A DNA stretch of 64,000 nucleotides from the NCBI GenBank assembly GCA_902492935.1, contig CABUNJ010000007.1, forward strand, positions 34,352-98,351. The letters run 5' to 3'. The notes under the pieces were generated by a model that saw only the letters and a program-made list of their open reading frames with translations, searched no databases and was not told the DNA's origin. A program made the position numbers and the translations under genes. Below, piece after piece: positions 7,634-15,771 of the stretch. Source of the DNA: an uncultured Collinsella sp. (GTDB lineage: Bacteria; Actinomycetota; Coriobacteriia; Coriobacteriales; Coriobacteriaceae). Positions within the stretch are counted from its first letter, which is position 1, and each line of letters begins with the position of its first letter.

Positions 7634-8883
7634 CAGATGGGGATGCGGACGATTTCTTGGACCGCGCCTAGGCGTATCCATTTGGAATCCTCCGATGCGC
7701 CTTCGCACGCTCGCATAACCTCGATACCATGCGAGCGTGCGAACTCGACGAGCTCTGCGTTGCGGGCGTTTATGGTGCCGAAGGCGGCGGGGCACACGAT
7801 AAGGCGCGTGCAGTGGACGAGGAGCTCTTTGGCGCGGGCTATGGTTTTATCCCCGATCGGCTCGAAGGCGCGCTCGGCCACGCATTCCGTCGCCAGGTCG
7901 CGCGCGAGCTCGCAGTCGATGTCCCCTTCGTGCAGAACGCCCGCGTAGAACGCCTTGCCCTGCCGGATGAGCTGGCGAAACACAGCCGACCCCGTACCTG
8001 CGCCGGCGATGACGAACGTGTGCGCATCGCCGTGCGGGCGCCCAATTTCCACGCTGCCGAAGCGCTCGTTGAAGGTGCCATGTTGAAGGCCGTAGAGCTC
8101 GCCAATCGTCTCGCGCGTGAATATGTCCTCGGGTGCGCCGGCGCGGAAGACCCGGCCGTCCTTCACGCAAATCACCTTGTCGGCGCTTTTCTGCGCGAGC
8201 TCGAGTTCGTGGATGGACATGATGACAGCAACATTCCGCGATTTCGCAAGGTGGCGAAGTATTCGTAGCAGGTCGATCTGGTAGCGGATATCGAGATACG
8301 ACGTGGGCTCGTCTAGCACGAGCACGCGCGGATCCTGCGCGATGGCGCGTGCGAGCATGACGCGCTGGCGTTGCCCGTCGCTTATCTGCATGAAGTCGCG
8401 CTCGACAAGCTCTTCCACATGTGCGGTTTTCATGGCCTCGTCGACCCGACTTTGGTCGTCGGGCGAGAGTGTGCCCATTCGCCCGGTGTAGGGATGCCTT
8501 CCCGCCTCTACGATATCGCGGCAGGTGAGGAGCTCGGTCCGGGGGCGATCTGTCAGCATAACGGCAAGGTTTCTTGCGAACTCCGCCGTCTTCCATCGGG
8601 AAATCTCCCGCCCGTCGAGCTCGACCGTGCCGGCAAGCGGTGCCAGATGGCGTGTGATGGTTTTCAAGATGGTCGACTTGCCCGAGCCGTTCGGCCCGAT
8701 GAGCGCCACGACGTCGCCCGCGCGAACCTCCAGATTGACGCCTTCGACTACAACCTTCTTGTCGTAGCCCGCCGACAGGTCGCTTATGCGGAAAAGCGGC
8801 GCTCCGTCAGCCTGCGTTTCGACCGGGGTTTCGAGGTTCGACTCCCCTCCGAGCGTTTTGGGCCGCGGCACGAATTCCCCCAT
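7633..8883 (-). CDS. FecE/BtuD-type ABC transporter ATPase with extra C-terminal domain
   Basis: A 416-residue protein. The ABC domain (~30-265) has Walker A GPNGSGKST (63-71), signature ISDGQRQRV (167-175, Asp in place of the usual Gly of LSGGQ), Walker B VLVLDEPT and the switch His of SIHE. About 135 extra residues follow (from ~280), with a Rossmann-like start FVIAGAGTGSAVFRQL and LIVCPAAFG. Similar extensions occur on cobalamin/haem importer ATPases of some archaea and anaerobes; their role is unknown. The ATG abuts the stop of the permease gene. With the permease and binding protein it should form an importer for cobalamin, cobinamide, haem or a related tetrapyrrole. Confidence 0.88.
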   Translation of the reverse strand: MGEFVPRPKTLGGESNLETPVETQADGAPLFRISDLSAGYDKKVVVEGVNLEVRAGDVVALIGPNGSGKSTILKTITRHLAPLAGTVELDGREISRWKTAEFARNLAVMLTDRPRTELLTCRDIVEAGRHPYTGRMGTLSPDDQSRVDEAMKTAHVEELVERDFMQISDGQRQRVMLARAIAQDPRVLVLDEPTSYLDIRYQIDLLRILRHLAKSRNVAVIMSIHELELAQKSADKVICVKDGRVFRAGAPEDIFTRETIGELYGLQHGTFNERFGSVEIGRPHGDAHTFVIAGAGTGSAVFRQLIRQGKAFYAGVLHEGDIDCELARDLATECVAERAFEPIGDKTIARAKELLVHCTRLIVCPAAFGTINARNAELVEFARSHGIEVMRACEGASEDSKWIRLGAVQEIVRIPI

Positions 8884-9924
8884 TTACCTCACCCGCTTCT
8901 TCAACATGAGCACGATAACCACCGGCGCGCCGAAGATGGCGGTGACGGCGCTGATGGAAAGCTCGACGGGAGAGAACAGCGTGCGCGCGATCAAATCGCA
9001 GCCCGCGCAGAAGATGGCGCCTCCCAAGAAGCACGCAGGAATCACGCGGATGGGCTTCGACGACTTCAGCGCCGACTTAACGAGATGCGGAACCGCGATG
9101 CCTACGAACGACACCGGACCAGCGAACGCGGTCACGCAGGCGGAGAGCATGCTCGCTAGAAGGACGAGCACCACGCGGAAGCGTGCGACGTTCACGCCGA
9201 CGCTTTTCGCGTAGGCTTCTCCCAGCTGGAAGGCGGAAAGGGGCTTCGATATCGCGAATACGCATGCGCTCACGGTGATCACCACGACCGCGATGACCGC
9301 GACGTCGTCCCAGCTCGAACCAGAGAAGCTACCCAAAGACCAGTTGTGCAGGTTCACGATGGACTGGTCGTCGGCGAAGGCGATGAGGAAGTTCGTCGTC
9401 GCCGAGCAGATGTATCCCACCATGACGCCCGCCACGATGAGCATGGCCATGGAACTTATGCGCCGTGCGATGAGGAGCACGAAGCCGATGGTGATAAGCG
9501 AGCCCAGAAACGCTGCGGCCACCATGGCCGGCGAGGACATGGCCTGGTTCGCGCCTAGAAGTACGATCATCGTAAGCGCGACGACGAACTTTGCGCCCGA
9601 GGAGACGCCCAAGATGAACGGGTCGGCGATAGGGTTGTTGAAAAACGTCTGCAGCAGGAACCCGGAGAGCGAAAGTGCCCCGCCGAGAAGCACGGCTGAA
9701 AGCACGCGCGGCAGGCGAATCTCCCAGATGACCTGGCTTTCCATGGAATTGGCCGCGCCGCTCGAAAGGATGCCGGGGATGTGGTCTGCGGACACGAGCA
9801 CGCTCCCGATGCACAGGTTAGCCCCGACGAGCACGATGAGGGCAACAGCGAGCAGCGCCGTCACGACGCGACACCGCGCGGCGCGCCCCGATTCGTCGTA
9901 TGCCATGGAAAGTCGGCTTCTCAT
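8884..9924 (-). CDS. FecCD/BtuC-family ABC permease
   Basis: A 346-residue polytopic membrane protein of about ten hydrophobic segments, with the family motifs WEIRLPRVLSAVLLGGALSL, ISKPLSAFQLGEAYAKSVGV (coupling helix region) and FVGIAVPHLVK. Two subunits would form the membrane channel with two copies of the adjacent ATPase. It directly follows the binding-protein gene (4 bp gap) and precedes the ATPase with no gap, so the three are cotranscribed. Substrate class: ferric siderophore, haem or cobalamin; the riboswitch upstream and the chelatase in the operon favour a corrinoid or cobalt-tetrapyrrole. Confidence 0.9.
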   Translation of the reverse strand: MRSRLSMAYDESGRAARCRVVTALLAVALIVLVGANLCIGSVLVSADHIPGILSSGAANSMESQVIWEIRLPRVLSAVLLGGALSLSGFLLQTFFNNPIADPFILGVSSGAKFVVALTMIVLLGANQAMSSPAMVAAAFLGSLITIGFVLLIARRISSMAMLIVAGVMVGYICSATTNFLIAFADDQSIVNLHNWSLGSFSGSSWDDVAVIAVVVITVSACVFAISKPLSAFQLGEAYAKSVGVNVARFRVVLVLLASMLSACVTAFAGPVSFVGIAVPHLVKSALKSSKPIRVIPACFLGGAIFCAGCDLIARTLFSPVELSISAVTAIFGAPVVIVLMLKKRVR

Positions 9925-9928
9925 GGTG

Positions 9929-11500
9929 CTAGCCGAGCTTCCTCAGATAATGGAAGTCGCTCGCGTCATCGCCGGTGAACGCCCCGTGCAGCTCGTCGAT
10001 AATGTCGGCGGTAGAAGTCATCTGCTGGTACATGTCGGCGCTTGTGACCCAGACGTTGCCGTTCTTCACGGCTTTGAACTGCGACAATAGCGCGTTTTTG
10101 CCTACGAAGTCGTTCAAGGTGGCAACCGATTCGTCGATGGTGCCGTTGTAGACGATGATGTCGGCATCCTTTGCCGTCGCGTAGAAGCGCTCCATTTCGA
10201 GCGTTACTGACGAACCTGACGTCGACGCCGTCTGCGCGTCATCGAGCGCGTAGCTGCCGCCTGCAAGCTCGATCATCTGCGCCACGTAGTCGCCCGCCCG
10301 CCGCGTGACGGCGGTCCCGTTCGAGTTAATGTAGAAATACGCCACGGTTTTACCTGACGATGCGAGCCCCGACGTTTGCTCGACGCGGGCCTTCTGTTCG
10401 TTGAACAGGTGCGCGGCCTCGTCTTCCTTGTCGAACAGGACGCCGAAAAGCTTAATCCACTCGATGCGCCCGAGTGGTTCGGGCTCACTCGACGACTGTT
10501 CGGTGAGCACGACGAGCCCGAGCTTCTGCAGCTTTTCCTTCACATCGGGCGTGTGGTTGATCATGGTGTTCTCGATGGCGAGCGTGCAGCCCGAGGCCGA
10601 TATTCGCTCGTAGTCGGGCGCGCTGTACTTGCCGCCGTAGGCGATCGCCCCACTTTCGAGCGCGCTTTTGAAGCCCGCGACCGAGCAATCGTCGGCTTTC
10701 GTGCCCGACATGAGGATATTGTCGTTCGCATCGAGCGCGTCGACCAGGCACATCGTCGCCGACGACACGAGGTACACCTTGTCGGCGGGGCGCCTTATGA
10801 CCGCGATGTCGGAGCTCAACCCATCAGGTACCTTCGCATCTTGCGGCACCACGAGGAAGCGCTCCCCGTTCGAAACGCAGATAAGCCGCAGGCCGCCTTC
10901 GAACTCGTCGACAGTGAAGTGCTCGGCGTATTCTAGCTGAAGCGTTCCCGTCGGCTCCCAGCCGCAGCCCAAATCGGTGTTGTGGAAGTCGGCCGCGGCG
11001 CCTGAAGCCGTTCCCGCAGGGGAGCCGCCACTTGCATCGTCGCCCGATTTCTCCTTCATGGTGGATGAGTCGAAGTGGAGCGTGTAATCGATGGTGTGCG
11101 GCGTCGACATGGCGACGGTCTCGGCCGACACGGCGATGTCCTCGTCGAGCGTGACGGGTATCTCGAATGTGGAGTTGCCGCCGTCGTTTACGGGCGCGTA
11201 GTCCACGCCGTCGACGGTCATCTTGTCGTAGTTCGAACTCGACCAGGTGATGGTCGCGGTGTAGGTGTCGCCATCCTTCACAATTGTGGTGGGTGAGGCG
11301 ATGCTTGCGCGCCCTGACCCGCCGGAAAGCGAGACACTCACAGTGTATTCCTGAGAGCCCGCCGTGCCACCGGTCGCGTTCGGGCTCGCACTGCACCCCG
11401 CGAAGGGAAGCGTGAGCAGGGCGACGAGAACGCAGGCGATTGCGCGCGCCGCGATGCTGCGGCGCTTCCTGCTTTCCCCCTTGGGAAGAATCGACCGCAT
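9929..11500 (-). CDS. Lipoprotein: NEAT-like domain fused to an ABC substrate-binding domain
   Basis: A 523-residue protein with a signal peptide ending in lipobox LPFAGC, anchored outside the membrane. Residues ~45-155 form a beta-rich domain (YTVSVSLSGGSGRASIASP, later STFEIPVTLDEDI and MSTPHTIDYTLHF) resembling NEAT-type haem-binding or iron-transport-associated modules. The C-terminal ~330 residues are a class III periplasmic-binding domain (TroA/BtuF-like; GRIEWIKLFGVLF, KTVAYFYINSNG, KNGNVWVTSADMYQQM). It would capture the ligand for the permease and ATPase that follow. The fusion puts two possible ligand-binding units in one receptor; the N-terminal assignment is by general resemblance only. 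Confidence 0.8.
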   Translation of the reverse strand: MRSILPKGESRKRRSIAARAIACVLVALLTLPFAGCSASPNATGGTAGSQEYTVSVSLSGGSGRASIASPTTIVKDGDTYTATITWSSSNYDKMTVDGVDYAPVNDGGNSTFEIPVTLDEDIAVSAETVAMSTPHTIDYTLHFDSSTMKEKSGDDASGGSPAGTASGAAADFHNTDLGCGWEPTGTLQLEYAEHFTVDEFEGGLRLICVSNGERFLVVPQDAKVPDGLSSDIAVIRRPADKVYLVSSATMCLVDALDANDNILMSGTKADDCSVAGFKSALESGAIAYGGKYSAPDYERISASGCTLAIENTMINHTPDVKEKLQKLGLVVLTEQSSSEPEPLGRIEWIKLFGVLFDKEDEAAHLFNEQKARVEQTSGLASSGKTVAYFYINSNGTAVTRRAGDYVAQMIELAGGSYALDDAQTASTSGSSVTLEMERFYATAKDADIIVYNGTIDESVATLNDFVGKNALLSQFKAVKNGNVWVTSADMYQQMTSTADIIDELHGAFTGDDASDFHYLRKLG

Positions 11501-11504
11501 GGCG

Positions 11505-12038
11505 TTACTTCAGTGCGTCGGCGCGCAGATCGACGCCGGCGGATTCGAACACGAGCGTGCGGTCGTACCACTGCCCTTTTCTAATGCTCCACGCGGCGCA
11601 GGCGGTGTCCTCGTCGAGCGCTTCAACGGGCACGTCGTAGGTGTACTTGCCTTCCGCATTTTCCACATAGGGGATGAAGTCGGCCTCGCTCGCGGCGGCA
11701 GCCTCGTCGCCCGTGCCCATGAAGAGCTTGCCGTAGCCCGTGCCGGAAAGTGTCATCACGCAGTGCATGGAGCCGTTTTCCACGATGAGCTGGGCGTCCA
11801 CAATCCTGAACATGTTCGAGCTGGAATCTACGGTGATCGGATAGGTGCCGTCGGCCACCTTGTCGGCGGTGATGGGGGCAGCGCTTGCGCCCTCGGGCGC
11901 ATCGGCCGCCTGTTCGGTCTTTTCCTGGGAATCGGCATCGCTTGCCTTTGCGCTGTCGATTGAATTTCCGCCGCAGCCGGCGAGCGAGAACGCGAAAAGC
12001 GCCGCCGACAGGGCGAAGGCGAGGGTTTTCTTCAACAT
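11505..12038 (-). CDS. Small NEAT-like lipoprotein
   Basis: A 177-residue lipoprotein (signal MLKKTLAFALSAALFAFSLA, lipobox LAGC). An acidic/Ala linker follows, then a beta-rich domain with ITVDSSSNMFRIVDAQLIV, MTLSGTGYGKLFMGT and WYDRTLVFESAG, the pattern of Clostridia and Coriobacteriia proteins found beside haem/iron-complex importers. The start at 12038 has AAAGGA upstream; a longer reading frame is rejected because it extends into non-coding sequence. It lies 4 bp from the binding-protein gene, so it may hand ligand to the importer. No histidine or tyrosine ligand can be assigned. Confidence 0.7.
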   Translation of the reverse strand: MLKKTLAFALSAALFAFSLAGCGGNSIDSAKASDADSQEKTEQAADAPEGASAAPITADKVADGTYPITVDSSSNMFRIVDAQLIVENGSMHCVMTLSGTGYGKLFMGTGDEAAAASEADFIPYVENAEGKYTYDVPVEALDEDTACAAWSIRKGQWYDRTLVFESAGVDLRADALK

Positions 12039-12182
12039 GGAGTGGTTCCTTTCAATCGCTTCGACCGCCCGCGCCGTGCGGTGGGCGGGCGGGATGCGAA
12101 TGCAACGGGCATGCGCCGTCAGTCGGGGAAGGCGCATGCCCGTTGCACGGGGACGCGACCGGCGCCACCGTGCGCGGCGAGT

Positions 12183-13109
12183 TTACAGCTTGGCGATGGC
12201 GTCGTCCACGTGCGAGACGTAGATGTCGTCGACCGCGACGTTCTGTCCCAGACCCTGGAGCAGGCACGTCACTTCGAAGCCGGCGGCCACGAACTTCGCA
12301 GCCCAGCTGTCGGGGTCGGTCTCGTCTGCCATGTCGTTGTTCGCGTGGTCGCCCGCGACCACCATGAACGGCGCGAGCACGGCCTTCTTGTAGCCTGCGG
12401 CGCTCGCGGCGGCGATAACATCCTCGCAGGTCGGTTCAGCCTCGACGGTGCCGACGAAGAACTGCGTCAAGCCCTCGTTCTTGAACACTTCCTGCATCTT
12501 GGCATAGTCGGCGTTGGAATCGGCTTCGGTGCCGTGGCCCATGAGGCACAGCGCCGTCTTGCCGTCGTCGAAGGACGCCATGTTCTCCTTAATGGCTGCG
12601 GCCACCTTCTTGTAGTCGTCGTCGGAGGTGAGCAGCGGGTCGCCGAGCGAGATTTTGTCGAACTTGTCGGCGTACTTGTCGAGCTCGTCTTTCACGTCGG
12701 TGTATTCCAGGCCACCCATGAGATGCGTCGGCTGCACGACGATTTCCTTCACGCCGTCTTCCACGCAGCGGTCGAGCGCCTCGGTCATGTTGTCGATCGT
12801 GATGCCGTCGCGCTTCTTCAGCTTGTCGATGATGATCTGCGCGGTGAAGGCGCGGCGGATGTCGTAGTCCTGCCAGTACTTCTCGCGGATAGCGTCTTCG
12901 ATGGCGCCGATGGTGATGTGGCGCGAGTCGTTGTAGCTCGTGCCGAAGCTCGTGACGAGGATGACCGGCTTCACGGCCTTCTCCTTTTCACTCGATTTCT
13001 CGGAACTCGCGGAGGTGTTGGAGCAGCCCGCGAGCGCGACTCCGGCGAGCGCGACGGCTCCGGTTGCTGCGGCGCCCATGAAGCCGCGGCGTGACATCTG
13101 GTCGGACAT
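12183..13109 (-). CDS. cbiK: Exported CbiK-type sirohydrochlorin cobaltochelatase
   Basis: A 308-residue protein. The N-terminus carries a twin-arginine-like motif SRRGFMGAA, a hydrophobic stretch and lipobox LAGC, so it is predicted to be exported and lipid-anchored. The mature part is CbiK: ILVTSFGTSYNDSR, QPTHLMGGLEY and LMGHGTEADSN contain the two conserved His positions expected for metal insertion into sirohydrochlorin, and GDHANNDMA is also family-typical. ATG 13109 follows AAAGGA; the longer frame upstream lies in the riboswitch leader. Extracytoplasmic CbiK paralogues are known in Desulfovibrio next to haem-type transporters, which matches this operon; a role in tetrapyrrole capture is an alternative to cobalt chelation. 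Confidence 0.85.
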   Translation of the reverse strand: MSDQMSRRGFMGAAATGAVALAGVALAGCSNTSASSEKSSEKEKAVKPVILVTSFGTSYNDSRHITIGAIEDAIREKYWQDYDIRRAFTAQIIIDKLKKRDGITIDNMTEALDRCVEDGVKEIVVQPTHLMGGLEYTDVKDELDKYADKFDKISLGDPLLTSDDDYKKVAAAIKENMASFDDGKTALCLMGHGTEADSNADYAKMQEVFKNEGLTQFFVGTVEAEPTCEDVIAAASAAGYKKAVLAPFMVVAGDHANNDMADETDPDSWAAKFVAAGFEVTCLLQGLGQNVAVDDIYVSHVDDAIAKL

Positions 13110-13224
13110 GGTTTTTCCTTTCCTCGGTTTGCCGGTCCCCCGGCGATAGTTGCTTGTCGGCACAAGCGAAAGAAAAGCGCACCCCTCGGGGTTCACAAGG
13201 AGCTAACGCCACGGCGATGCCGTG

Positions 13225-13345
13225 AGGAAAAGGCGAAGCAGTCTGGCTTGGGGCGCGAGGCGGTTCGCCCGCGCGTCCTATACAGTAATGTCCCTTGCCC
13301 AGGATTCCCACCTGGTTCCCTCCGCAAGCCAGCGCGGGCTGTGCG
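13225..13345 (-). promoter_or_regulatory. Cobalamin (AdoCbl-type) riboswitch
   Basis: Read on the minus strand, the hallmark segments occur in order: GGGAACCAGGTGGGAATCC, then GGGACATTACTGTA, a GC-rich arm, then AAGCCAGACTGC (the B12-box region, usually AAGCCAGGAGAC). It ends about 115 bp before the cbiK start. A GC hairpin followed by TTTTCTTT at about 13170-13193 may be part of the switching platform. It should shut down the minus-strand chelatase and importer operon when cobalamin is plentiful. Confidence 0.88.
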
Positions 13346-13567
13346 GGCGCCGCGCCGGTCATTTCCTTTTATCCGATTGTCATATGCTCGTTGCCGAAAC
13401 TTTTACTATGATAGTGGGCACTTGTGAACGTGTCAAAGCCAGGGCGGGCTGCATTGCGCCTCCTGCCTGCGTATTTGCGCCGATTGCCGCCGCAGGCGCC
13501 GTGTTTTGCCCGCTGCGCGAATGGCGGCGTAAACGGTTGCGATGAGAAACGGGAAGGGAAGGCTCGG
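13346..13567. other. Divergent control region between the importer operon and the cbi/cob operon
   Basis: This holds the presumed promoters of both arms. TATGAT at 13407-13412 could serve as a plus-strand -10 box but has no good -35 partner. GGAAGGGAAGG just before 13568 is the binding site for ribosomes at cbiF. I see no second complete riboswitch on the plus strand. Confidence 0.4.
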
Positions 13568-14359
13568 ATGATTCATATCGTTGGCGCAGGCTCGGGCGCC
13601 GCCGACCTTATCACGCTGCGCGGGGCGCGTCTTCTGCGCGCGGCCGACGTGGTCGTTTGGGCGGGAAGCCTTGTGAACCCCGAGCTGCTCGCTGAGTGTA
13701 AGGAATCCTGCGTTGTCTACGACAGCGCGCACATGACTTTGGAGGAAGTGCTCGACGTGATGTGCGCGGCGGATGCACGGGGCGAGGAAGTGGTGCGCCT
13801 GCACACGGGCGACCCGTGCCTGTACGGCGCCATCCAGGAGCAGATGGACGCGCTCGACGCGCGCGGCGTGGACTACGAGGTGGTGCCCGGCGTGTCGAGC
13901 TTTTGCGGTGCCGCGGCGGCGCTTCGCCAGGAATACACGCTGCCGGGAATCAGCCAGTCGGTCGTGATCACGCGGCTTTCCGGGCGCACCCCCATGCCCG
14001 CGGGTGAGGACATGCGCACCATGGCGGAAAGCGGCTCCACTATGGTCATCTTCCTGAGCTCGGGTATGCTCGCCGAGCTTTCCGCCGAGCTTTTGGCCGC
14101 GGGCCGCAGCTCCGACGAGCCGGCGGCGCTCGTGTACAAGGCGACCTGGCCTGAGGAGCGCGTGGTGCGCTGCACAGTGGGCACGCTCGCCGATGCGGGC
14201 GCGCGAGAGGGCATCGACCGCACGGCGCTCGTGGTGGTGGGCCGCGTGCTCGGAGCTCGCGGCGGGCTTGCGCACGACGGCGCGCAAGCGGAGTCGTACG
14301 AGCGCAGCAAGCTTTACGACCCTTCGTTTGCCACGGGGTATCGGAAGGCGAGCAGCTAG
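13568..14359 (+). CDS. cbiF: Cobalt-precorrin-4 C11-methyltransferase (CbiF/CobM)
   Basis: A 263-residue SAM-dependent tetrapyrrole methylase that methylates C11 of cobalt-precorrin-4. MIHIVGAGSGAADLITLRG is the N-terminal methylase motif; RLHTGDPCLYGAIQEQMDAL and VVPGVSSFCGAAAAL are the SAM-pocket motifs, and ITRLSGRTPMP is specific to the CbiF/CobM branch. ATG 13568 has a strong GGAAGGG upstream and matches the family start. First gene of a 17-member plus-strand operon in which almost every start overlaps or abuts the previous stop. Confidence 0.93.
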   Translation: MIHIVGAGSGAADLITLRGARLLRAADVVVWAGSLVNPELLAECKESCVVYDSAHMTLEEVLDVMCAADARGEEVVRLHTGDPCLYGAIQEQMDALDARGVDYEVVPGVSSFCGAAAALRQEYTLPGISQSVVITRLSGRTPMPAGEDMRTMAESGSTMVIFLSSGMLAELSAELLAAGRSSDEPAALVYKATWPEERVVRCTVGTLADAGAREGIDRTALVVVGRVLGARGGLAHDGAQAESYERSKLYDPSFATGYRKASS

Positions 14360-14360
14360 C

Positions 14361-15545
14361 GTGGCCTTCGAGCACTACATATATACCGGGACGACCCGCC
14401 TGCGCTGCGGCTACACGACGGGGAGCTGCGCCGCGCTCGCGGCGAAGGCCGCCTGCGAGATGCTCTTGTCACGAAAGCCCGCCGGCCGCGTGTCGATCGT
14501 CACGCCCGGCGGGCTGCCCGTCGAGACGGACGTGGTCGACGCATGCATCGGCGAGGGGTGCACCCAGTGCGCCGTGCGAAAGGACGCAGGCGACGATGCC
14601 GATGTGACCGACGGCGTGCTCGTGTACGCGCGCGTGGAACATGCGGGGTCGGGCACGGGCGCTGCGGGCAGCAAGGGCGTGCCCGCGCGCGAATCGGAAG
14701 TTTCCGTCGATGGCGGCGTGGGCGTGGGGCGCGTGACGTTGCCCGGGCTCGAGCAGCCGGTGGGGGCGGCCGCCATCAACGCGACGCCGCGCGCGATGAT
14801 CACTTCGGCGGTGCGCGAGGTGTGCGCCGCGCACGGCTTTTCTGGAAATATTGCTGTGACGATTTCGGTACCCGAGGGTGTTGCCCTTGCCGAAAAGACC
14901 TTCAATCCGCACCTGGGGATAGAGGGCGGAATCTCCATCCTGGGCACGACGGGCATCGTCGAGCCGCGCAGCCTCGCTGCCTTGCGCGACAGCATCGAGC
15001 TCGAGATCCGGCAGCATGCGGCTATGGGGCGGCGCGGAGTCGTGCTCACGCCCGGCAACTACGGCGAGCAGTTCATTTCGGGGCATTTCCACCTAAACGG
15101 TGCGCCGATGGTCTTCATCTCCAACTTCGTGGGCGATGCGATTGATTGCTGCGTTCGCGAGGGATTTACCAATGTCCTTCTTGTGGGACACATCGGCAAG
15201 CTGGTGAAGGTCGCGGGCGGAATCATGGACACCCATTCGCGTACCGCCGACTGCCGCGCGGAGATTCTGGCCGCCCACGCGGCCTTGGCCGGCGCGGACG
15301 CGAAGACCGTGCGCGAAATCATGTCGTCGGTCACGACCACGGCGGCGCTCGAGGCAATCGAGGCCGCCGGCGTGGGGGACGCTGCGCGCGCCTCGCTCGC
15401 TGCGGCAACCGAGGACAGGTTGCGCCGCCGCGCGGCGGGCGCATGCGATATCGCCGCGGTCGTGTTCGACGCCGAGCGCCGCGAGCTTTTCCGCACGTCG
15501 GGCGCCGATGCAGTTATCGGGGAATTGGGGGCGACGTATGAGTAA
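14361..15545 (+). CDS. cbiD: Cobalt-precorrin-5B C1-methyltransferase (CbiD)
   Basis: A 394-residue protein. RCGYTTGSCAALAAKAA is the CbiD signature near the N-terminus; TPRAMITSAVREV, GIEGGISILGTTGIVEP and VGHIGKLVKVAGGIMDTHS also match. It methylates C1 after acetaldehyde release by CbiG in the anaerobic pathway, so its presence marks this as the early-cobalt route. GTG 14361 is taken, 1 bp after the cbiF stop with GGAAGG at 14343-14348; upstream in-frame sequence belongs to cbiF in another frame. Confidence 0.93.
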   Translation: MAFEHYIYTGTTRLRCGYTTGSCAALAAKAACEMLLSRKPAGRVSIVTPGGLPVETDVVDACIGEGCTQCAVRKDAGDDADVTDGVLVYARVEHAGSGTGAAGSKGVPARESEVSVDGGVGVGRVTLPGLEQPVGAAAINATPRAMITSAVREVCAAHGFSGNIAVTISVPEGVALAEKTFNPHLGIEGGISILGTTGIVEPRSLAALRDSIELEIRQHAAMGRRGVVLTPGNYGEQFISGHFHLNGAPMVFISNFVGDAIDCCVREGFTNVLLVGHIGKLVKVAGGIMDTHSRTADCRAEILAAHAALAGADAKTVREIMSSVTTTAALEAIEAAGVGDAARASLAAATEDRLRRRAAGACDIAAVVFDAERRELFRTSGADAVIGELGATYE

Positions 15546-15771
15546 AGACGTGCTGTACGGGGTGGGCCGCGCAATCGGCTGGCCGGGGACGAAGGTGGTC
15601 ATGAAGGAGCGCCGCTCGCTTGCGGACACGAAGCGCATCCTTCGCGAGGAGGGCGCCTTCGACGGTGCCGAGCTCGTAGAGGACTGTGGGCTTCCGGGCG
15701 AGCGAGTGTACCACTCGCTCGACGATGTGCCCGATCGGGGCAGCTACTTCTCGACGATGGTGGTGCGCTAG
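15538..15771 (+). pseudogene. cbiL: Internally deleted cbiL (precorrin-2/cobalt-factor II C20-methyltransferase remnant)
   Basis: A 77-codon frame overlapping cbiD by 8 bp. Its first ~9 residues, MSKDVLYGV, look like the start of CbiL (LYGVGxGPGD), but SAM-binding motifs are absent. From about residue 15 the sequence TKVVMKERRSLADTKRILRE, then ELVEDCGLPGERVYHSLDD and SYFSTMVVR, matches the C-terminal third of CbiL/CobI. Normal length is ~230 residues, so about 150 codons are missing from the middle while the frame is kept. It cannot be an active methylase. The identification rests on family memory, not alignment; an unrelated small protein is unlikely given the operon position. Confidence 0.72.

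Noticed and set aside
13222..13545. Short frames on both strands in the cobalamin leader
   Set aside because: They overlay the riboswitch, whose conserved boxes explain the sequence, and have no coding character.
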